Below are positions 56,762 to 64,000 of a stretch of 64,000 bases of DNA, piece by piece; position 1 is the first letter of the stretch; every line of letters starts with the position of its first letter. The DNA is from Phocoena phocoena (taxonomy: Eukaryota; Chordata; Mammalia; Artiodactyla; Phocoenidae). Position numbers and translations under genes: made by a program. The stretch lies in assembly GCF_963924675.1 (NCBI RefSeq), contig NC_089222.1, positions 114,839,316 through 114,903,315 on the forward strand. Direction: 5' to 3'. The notes beneath the pieces were generated by a model. That model was not told the origin of the DNA. It was given only the letters and a program-made list of their open reading frames with translations, and did no database searches.

Positions 56762-59685
56762 AGAGCAGACTATTATCCCAGAAATTCTTCATCAAATTAG
56801 AGAAGTGTTTCTGGTTTAACAGTTTTAGAGAAGTGTAGACATAAATGCTAGATCCTGTACAAAGGGAGCTACTAAGTCCTTTTCCTACCCCCAACCCTCA
56901 GAGAATAAATACCAAAAACTGATTTATTATCACATAAACACTGATATGGATATCCCCATATTGGCTATATAGATGGCAAAGAGAAACATCAGGAGAAAGG
57001 TGAATAGACAGAATGATATTACATTCTTCACAGGGAAATAACATGTACTAATTAGAGGCAAATGGCCTACAATGGTTTGGTGAAGACTTCGTTCTTGAGA
57101 TGTTAGTTTATATTTGGTTTTTCTGTATTTTTTTTTTTCCTTCTTCAAGGAACTAACTAGTCATGGAAGGCTTGAGGCAGAACAGAAAAAAAAGGAAATT
57201 GCTTGAAATTAACTGTTCTTTCTTTTGAAGGGATTATGCCAGGTGTCCTGGAGTGGAAGGAAATTGTGAACAGTAAAAGGAGAGACTTCTTTAAACTGTA
57301 AAGAAACTACTGGTCAGACTGGTTTCACTATTAGAAGAGATTCATACCCAAATTGGTGACAGTCTCTAAGTGAGATGGCAAATCTTCAGATGGCTGCATG
57401 GGTGTCATTATGTGCATGGTGCATTAAGAGGCAGAACCCTAGGATAAGGCATTACCAGCATCAAAAAGAAAACGGTCATGACATAAGCATGGAAGCAGCA
57501 GAGTCACCAAAAGAAATCAGAAAGGACAAAGGACATTGTAATCACACCGGTGCAGACCAATGAGTCACCTCAATGGTGGTGGGTGGTTGTTTCAATGCTT
57601 TAATGCTTTAATGCTGTGTGAGGCCAAGGAAACTTTGCATACCCATGAGAAGGAACTTGGACTTTATGCCAGCCTTACATATATATAAAAAAATAAGGTA
57701 CATATATCATGTAATAAACACTAGAATACATAGTCTAAGAGTTACATCTGCTATCATACCAATTTGGAATAAAAATCAAGGAATAACATAACTTACCTAT
57801 TTCAGAGTGGACTTGATGAGTTAAAACTAAGCATCTAGAAAAGCTTCATGGAGAAGATGATATCTCTCAGATTGGAATTTGCATACTCATGGAGATTCTT
57901 GACAGTGGTGGTATTCAAATTACAGGTAAATTTCCTCTTTAGGGAATATTAAACTCATGTCTCATGGAAGATCAAACTGAAGATCTTTTCAGTTTATATA
58001 AACCAAGGATTCTATACAGCTATTATTTCTATGAAGACAAAACAATTCACTTACTCATCTGTATTGTGTAGCCACAGTCTTAATGTGCTTTTAAAAGAAA
58101 TATCCATATTTAGAGGAAAGTCATAATAAAGTTATAGGCCCCTGAAGTTTTAAAGGAACTTAAAAGATGTCTAAATTCCACTCACAACCAGTGCAGAAAT
58201 CCTCTTGACAACATCCTAAATAGATAGTCACCTAGCATCTCAGTGACCACTTTCAGGGATGGGAAGCTTGGGAATAAGTCCAGCAAGTAATTGGGAAAAG
58301 GCTAGAAGATCCTAGTAGCACTACTGCTTCACACACAGAGGCAATCAGAGCCTCTGGTGCATGGTGAAATTGAATGACATCACTTGCAAACATCAGATCA
58401 TAGACATATTTTCCATTCTGGTGATCCCCTATCTCTACAGGACTTTTCGTTTTGTTTGGGTCTTTACAATTCCCAATAGAATTTTGCTATGTTCTATACA
58501 CATGTGCTGTGGCTTAAAAATTCTTTATTTCTTGATCTCAATTTCCATAAGATGAAGTACTGTGTTACTTTATAAACTCTAAAAGTAGATATTCTATACG
58601 AAAATAATTCAGTGAAAGGGTCTTCATGTTTGACTTTCAGGTTTTTCATTCCATGCTTTTCTCATTTATTTGGGCCATTTGATTAAGCGGTTCACAAATA
58701 TGTCAATGAATGCCATTAATTTTTATGTCACTTTTAGGTTATCCTCAGATTCACTACCTGTAAGAGAAAATAGCCCAACAGAATTTTTTTTTCTTAATTA
58801 TATTCTCTAGTGGTCATGGAAGAACATTATTTTCCTGTTACTGCACATGCATATAATTGGTTTAAGTACTATGATAATTATGTGGCTAAGGCATTATTAT
58901 GCTGTGGTCTAAAAGTAAAGGGATTACCCCCCAAATATAGATATTGTTATATATGGGAGGTGAGCCATGCTTGACAAGTGACGTAAATTATTAGTTATCA
59001 CACTTCCTATACAACCCATTGCATTTGATTAAGATCGGCCATTTAGATTAAAGACTGGAACCAAAAGGAGACTTGAAATGGGTCTTTTGGGCTTGGTGTA
59101 GTTACAAACGAAATGAAGAAACCAAAGAATAGCTCAGAATGGTGAGAAAACACTTCCCACTTTCTGCCAGTAGGCATGTAGCCACAAGGGAAGAAAACCA
59201 AGAAAGGTGTCTCTGAAGTTGCAAAGACTTTTAGGTAGGGCCAAGGGTAACTAATGTTGGACCAGAGCTTGTTCTTTGAAAAGAAGACTGTACGTTTTTA
59301 GCAATTCTGTGATCAGCTGCTATTTGCTCTTTGTTCACTGAGTTTCTAGAATTCCTTTCTATTAACTGTAACATTAAGATAATTTCTTATAAACATCTAT
59401 AATTATCAACAGAAAGCTTAGTGCTTCAACATTTGAATATTTTTTAGTATTTATTTTTAGCCATAGAGAATTTACCTTTTTTTATTATTGAGAATTGTTA
59501 TTTTTCAGCCTTCAAAGTCTGTTCCTTGATGTAGAACTGTATGTCCATCAAACTGATAACAGATGTAAAAGTTTATTTATTGTGGTACCTGTCAAAAGGT
59601 TACATCCATGTGTCAGAAGATTGTAAGCTGATGTCATTTTTCAGGGTTCAAATAGTTTAAGGAAATCTTGATTACTGAATAAAAT
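56762..59685. other. unassigned low-repeat sequence
   Basis: About 2.9 kb without a recognisable interspersed repeat. A small TTTAATGC-type triplication occurs near 57597-57613. Reading frames are below 65 codons. Confidence 0.45.
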
Positions 59686-59689
59686 CATT

Positions 59690-59770
59690 CAATGACAGTT
59701 TAATAACATTGAGTAAAGTAGAATATGTAACATACTTAGCACAGTGCTTGACACGTGTTACATATTGTCA
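59690..59770 (+). mobile_element. MIR 3' fragment
   Basis: TATGTAACATACTTAGCACAGTGCTTGACACGTG resembles the MIR 3' half. Confidence 0.6.
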
Positions 59771-59944
59771 CTGTTATTTTTTTATTATTATCATATTAAT
59801 CAAAAGAGAAGAGACCTGAAGAGAATACTCACATATTTAATCAGAAAGCAACAACATATTATTGGCATTTCAGGAAATTTTGAGTCATTTAAGAATAATG
59901 ACAAGGGATGTTCATTGCTGTATTAAAGATGGCAATATTAAAGT
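59771..59944. other. unassigned sequence
   Basis: No element recognised. Confidence 0.5.
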
Positions 59945-60155
59945 GTAAGTAAATTGGCTAAGTTTGCCATCATGGGCTTTGGGTTCAAAACTTAATACCA
60001 TTACCATTAACTAGCTATGGGGAGTCTTTGAAATGCATCCCCAAACTTCCCTGAGCCCGTTTACTCACATATATGATGTGGTGAATACCTCTCAGGGCCA
60101 CTGTGAAACAGAACTGAGAAAATGCAGCAGTTCAGTAAATATAACATGATTCCAT
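59945..60155 (+). mobile_element. MIR fossil
   Basis: GGGTTCAAAACTTAATACC, ACTAGCTATGGGGAGTCTTTG and GGCCACTGTGAAACAGAACTGAGAAAATGCA are MIR-like in order. Confidence 0.6.
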
Positions 60156-61135
60156 CTGGTTGTACATATTGCCTTAAATTTTAGAGTTGCCAATGATGAG
60201 GAAAAAAGCACCGATCAAACTCGTGTCAGAAGATCATTAAGCACCTTTATAGTTAGTCACCTTAGAGAACTAATCTTTATTAGAAATTGAGATTTGAGTT
60301 TTAATTCACAGTATATAATGAATAAACTTAGACCTAAGGACATACTTGAGAAAAGTATCACTAAACAATTGTAAAATTTCTCATGCAAACTTCTTAAGCT
60401 CAAAACAGAAATCACCTTTGAAAGTGAAGGAAGTTGGTCTTCTGCGCCAAGGAATAGAGTTTCATTAACCCCAGAAATAGTCAAGAGAAATCCCTGAAGG
60501 CTGAAATGAGGCAGAACTACAGTTGCAGATAAAATACAGGATATCCAGTCAAATTTGAATTTCACACAAAAAGCAATTTTTTAATACAGCTCATGCAATA
60601 ATTGGGTAATACTAAAAAAGGACTGTGGTTTATGTCCCAGGCAATATTTTGAACTATCTTATACTAAAAAATTATTCATTGATTATAGGAAATTCTAATT
60701 TGACTGGACATTCTGTTTGTTTTGTTTCATTTTGTTGTTAAACCTGGCTACACTTGACAGGAGACACTTGATACTGTGTGAGATTGTGATGTGTCCCCAG
60801 ATGATTCCTCTTCCTGCCACATATTCAGGATAGAGTAGTGGTCCTGGGAAAAGCCCTATTGTCCTCTCAGGAGAAATCTGGGAGGACATGATGGAGAAGG
60901 CTAGATCTCCAATGCAGCCTTATTTGCAGTTCTCAACAAAAAGAAGGCTTTCTTGCACAAAATGCTACTTCATCCAACCTATTGATTGCTATGATTCTTT
61001 TTCATTTCTTTGCATATACCATTTACCTGTCTTAGATTTCTAGAAACACTCACTTCTGCTTATTTTAATTCTACCTTTCTTTCAAGGCCACACTTGCCTA
61101 TTTGCTCCTGTGGTATAAGGAACACATAATTATCA
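60156..61135. other. unassigned sequence
   Basis: No gene or element recognised. The 102-codon minus frame 60257-60565 is Leu/Ser/Phe-rich with no family resemblance. Confidence 0.5.
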
Positions 61136-61152
61136 CTTAAGTCAAATAACTT

Positions 61153-61524
61153 TATTTTTTTTAACTTATTTATTTATTTATTTATGGCTGCATTGGGTCT
61201 TTGTTGCTGTGTGCAGGCTTTCTCTAGTTGCGGTGAGTGGGGCTACTCTTCATTGTGGTGCATGGGCTTCTCATTGTGGTGGCTTCTCTTGTTGCGGAGC
61301 ACAGATTCTGGGTGCATGGGCTTCAGTAGTTGTGGCACGCAGGCTCAGTAGTTGTGGCTCGTGAGCTCTAGAGTTCAGGCTCTGTCGTTGTGGTGCATGT
61401 GCGTAGTTGTGCCGCGTGGGCTTATTTGCACCGCGGCATGCGAGATCTTCCCAGACCAGGGCTCGAACCCGTGTCCCCTGTATTGGCAGGCAGATTCTTA
61501 ACCACTGAGCCACCAGGGAAGTCC
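61153..61524 (-). mobile_element. CHR-type SINE, longest copy, antisense
   Basis: Tail (TTATTTATTTATTTATTTATGGC) then GCATTGGGTCTTTGTTGC...GGCAGATTCTTAACCACTGAGCCACCAGGGAAGTCC. About 370 bp. Target-site duplication CTTAAGTCAAATAACTT (61136-61152) and CTTAAGTCAAAGAACTT (61524-61540). Confidence 0.93.
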
Positions 61525-61540
61525 TTAAGTCAAAGAACTT

Positions 61541-62924
61541 TTGAGAGGAAAAGTGGGTCATATTAATTATTACACCAGGCATATAGGCATAAATTAGAAT
61601 TCTTCCATTGAATTCAGGGCATGTGGTCACTCTATCTTATAGACACTTCCCCGACCTCTTCCTTGCCTGGCTCTCTCACTCTGCCATTATTTGGAGCAAG
61701 CATTTGGTATACATTTCCATATATTCCTGATTATCTTTTTTTTAACGTGAATATTGTCTCACTTCCCATTTCAAAATAGAGCGAAAAATTTGAAACAGAG
61801 ACTATCTTATATTCTTTGAAACTGAACCTTTCCCAGAGAACCTCATACAAAGGAGGCACACAATGGCTATTTGTTAACTAAAATATTTTTTAAACCCCAA
61901 ACCTACTGATGTATTGTAGTATGTATAACAAAATTCATTATAACACAGCTATGACTGTATGGTGGGTTTGATCATGTTACATAATTTGCTATGGTAAAAA
62001 TTTGATATATGTGGTTATATGCTGTGACATTTAGAGACCCAATTTTTATTGTCAGCTTTTTAATGTATCACATAATGCAGTAAAAGTTTTTATTATTTCC
62101 TTTTTTCCCCCATTTAAGCATGTGTAGGGCTGCAATTAAGACACATAAGGTTTATGTCATACATACCATTAGTAAGCAGTAACTTGAAGCTTAGAGTTAA
62201 CTTATAGTGTAGATTCTATTCTAAGGAAAGATTAACTTAAACTATCCTCTTTTTATAAGTTATTTTGACTTTTAAATGCTAAGATTGTCTTAATGTGTGC
62301 CTTTTGGGATTTGTGTATCTGTGTGTATTTGTATATTTCTATTATTTCAGTAATAAATTTGAGAAAATGAATATAAAAGGCTGATGAGAAATTTGGAATG
62401 TCCTTTTTGTATAGTTAGTATAATTGCCATGAACTTGGCCAGGTGTAGCTAAATGATATTTTAGGCAAAGAAGTAATAGCAAAGCTTTTTACACAGTAAT
62501 TTCCTGGGTAAGTTTCAACAAAATGAAAACTCATCAGAAACCCTGCTGGGATTCTATCAGCAAGCATTTATTTGTAGTTGCATGTACACCTGCTTACATA
62601 GTAATAACACACTAGTGAGTTAAGTCACTATGCCAATGCAATTTAACTTTATTTTGAATCTAACAGATACGCTAACGAAACAAATGAATCGCCACTAGAT
62701 GGTTAGGAAAAATATTCTATAGCATTTGCCTGTTTCTCATATTTCTTTTGATTGCATATAACCTTTTATGGAAAACCTTTCCTTCCCTCGCTCCTACCAT
62801 TTAGATGAAGAATTTGCAGCATATGCCTTGCTCCATTGGTGCAGCAATATTGAACAATACAAGCATGCCATCTGCAATGTGATTTTTCAACCCAAGAGAT
62901 CCTGTACTGCTTAATTCAAACTTA
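61541..62924. other. unassigned AT-rich sequence
   Basis: No gene or recognised repeat. Confidence 0.5.
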
Positions 62925-63570
62925 AAAATCAATTCAGCAAACATTTATAGAGGACCAACTCTCCGTAAGGCATTATGCTAGGTGCTAGAGGTAGGGGCAG
63001 AACCTAAAAGATGAGCAGAAATACCTCCTGATCCGAGAGATTTCTTAAACAGTAGTGGATATAAGATAAATACTCATAATAATATATGGCAAAGCACAAA
63101 ACTGGAAAAGCCACAAGAGAGCCACAAATTGCTAGAGAATAATAACAAACCCAAAGTCACTGTGATCAGTAAAGGATTGACACAGGAGATGTCTTGTCAG
63201 ATAGTTTTAATGTCTAGTAGGATTTAAATACGTTGAGGTTAGTGAAGAGGGAAGAAAGTCAGTTCTTTAATACAATGGCCCCTGCATGAGTAAAGGAAAG
63301 ATGCTGGATAAGAGGAAGGCATGTCTGGGTAAACAGCCAGTAGTTCCATTTAGCTGGAGTGTTTTGGGGCAGCTCCACAAGATAAGTATAGAAAAGAAGG
63401 AGAATCATATGTCTAATTATTAGACATCTTTTAAGAGTTTATGCCATGCAGGGCACTGCTAGATTGAGAAGTTAAGAATTCATTCTACAGTTAACAGGGT
63501 CTCCCTTATTGAGATTTTTTTTCAGTAAGGGAGTTATGTGGTCAGAATCGTTAGAATATAACTCAAAATA
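62925..63570 (-). mobile_element. L2 fossil
   Basis: AATTCAGCAAACATTTATAGAGGACC, GGCATTATGCTAGGTGCTAGAGG, GGAAGGCATGTCTGGG and AGCTGGAGTGTTTTGGGG, then GAGTTATGTGGTCAGAAT, match antisense L2 3' sequence in order. Confidence 0.65.
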
Positions 63571-63744
63571 AAACTTTGTAAGGGACCCTTTCTAGCCCAG
63601 ATACACATCTTTTCCTGCTGGAAATATTCTAGCTGTGTTTACCTAAAGAAACATAAAAGAGATTTATACCAGCATCCTCCAAACTTGCTTACTATACAAA
63701 ATTAACCTACTCACTGTTATTTTTTCTCTCTTCTTTTGGGTGAT

Positions 63745-64000
63745 ATATTAGTTTCCTAGGGCTGCCATAACAAAGTACTGCAAACTAGGTGGCTTAAAAC
63801 AATAGAAATTTATTATCTCACGGTATGGAGCCTGGAAGTCCAAAATCAACGAGTTGGCAGTGTTGGTTTCTCCTGAGAGAGAATCTGTTCCATCCCTCTT
63901 CTAGCTTCTGGTGAGGGCCAGCAATCCTTGCTATTCCTTGTCTTGTACATGCATTGCTCCAGTCTCTGCCTCCATCTTCACATGGCATCCTCCCCAGATC
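63745..64000 (-). mobile_element. MaLR LTR (MLT1-like), cut by window end
   Basis: TATTAGTTTCCTAGGGCTGCCATAACAAAGTACTGCAAACTAGGTGGCTTAAAACAATAG and GGAAGTCCAAAATCAACGAGTTGGCAGTGTTGG are the antisense 3' end of MLT1-type LTRs. The other end is outside the window. Confidence 0.8.

Overview
The window is mammalian nuclear DNA, and the repeats point to a cetacean (whale or dolphin). It contains many tRNA-derived CHR-type SINEs whose heads read GGGCTTCCCTGGTGGCGCAG and whose bodies read GGCCTCTCACTG..., a family typical of whales and dolphins. Around them are L1 elements with cetartiodactyl-like ORF1/ORF2, MIR and L2 fossils, one MER5A-like DNA transposon, and several classes of LTR. I find no host protein-coding gene, rRNA, tRNA gene or CRISPR array. 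Every long reading frame falls inside a retroelement, a SINE or a simple repeat. The DNA is AT-rich and looks intergenic or deeply intronic.

Layout. 1-4.8 kb: old fossils (LTR, MIR, L1 scraps) plus one young SINE. 4.85-7.1 kb: LTR-type remnants. 7.1-20.2 kb: a minus-strand class I (gammaretrovirus-like) endogenous retrovirus, broken in coding capacity, apparently without env, and split by a nearly full-length plus-strand L1 (9406-15300) and by three CHR SINEs. 20.3-25.2 kb: an old minus-strand L1 that has received two younger L1s and a solo LTR; one of the younger L1s carries three SINEs. 25.6-25.8 kb: a 189-nt uninterrupted homopurine tract. 26-32.9 kb: a SINE inside a MIR, solo LTRs, a 5'-truncated L1 with target-site duplication, and a solo ERVL-type LTR. 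36.0-38.5 and 39.1-41.9 kb: two older L1s, each with a SINE inside. 45-48.7 kb: MER5A, an inverted pair of SINEs, MaLR-type LTRs, and a MIR with an internal duplication. 52.8-56.8 kb: a minus-strand L1 that was itself the target of a second L1. The inserted copy stops inside ORF2 with a short A-tail and has a 16-bp target-site duplication. 56.8-64 kb: mostly unassigned sequence, one long SINE, an L2 relic and a MaLR LTR cut by the window end.

How the parts relate. Nothing here is a host operon or pathway. The logic is one of successive insertions, and nesting gives relative ages: old L1, MIR and L2 first, then class I ERV and LTRs, then younger L1s, then CHR SINEs. L1 reverse transcriptase presumably mobilised the SINEs, since they end in A-rich tails and have target-site duplications. 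No element here looks currently able to move by itself: every L1 ORF2 is interrupted or truncated and the ERV has stops plus changed catalytic residues.

I did not find a convincing new biological system. The most informative features are the L1 that looks prematurely polyadenylated, the nested insertion stacks, and several DNA-structure-prone sequences (homopurine tract, TG/CA palindrome, inverted SINE pair). Family names are from memory of consensus sequences and were not checked against a repeat library. Most repeat boundaries are good to about 10-30 bp.
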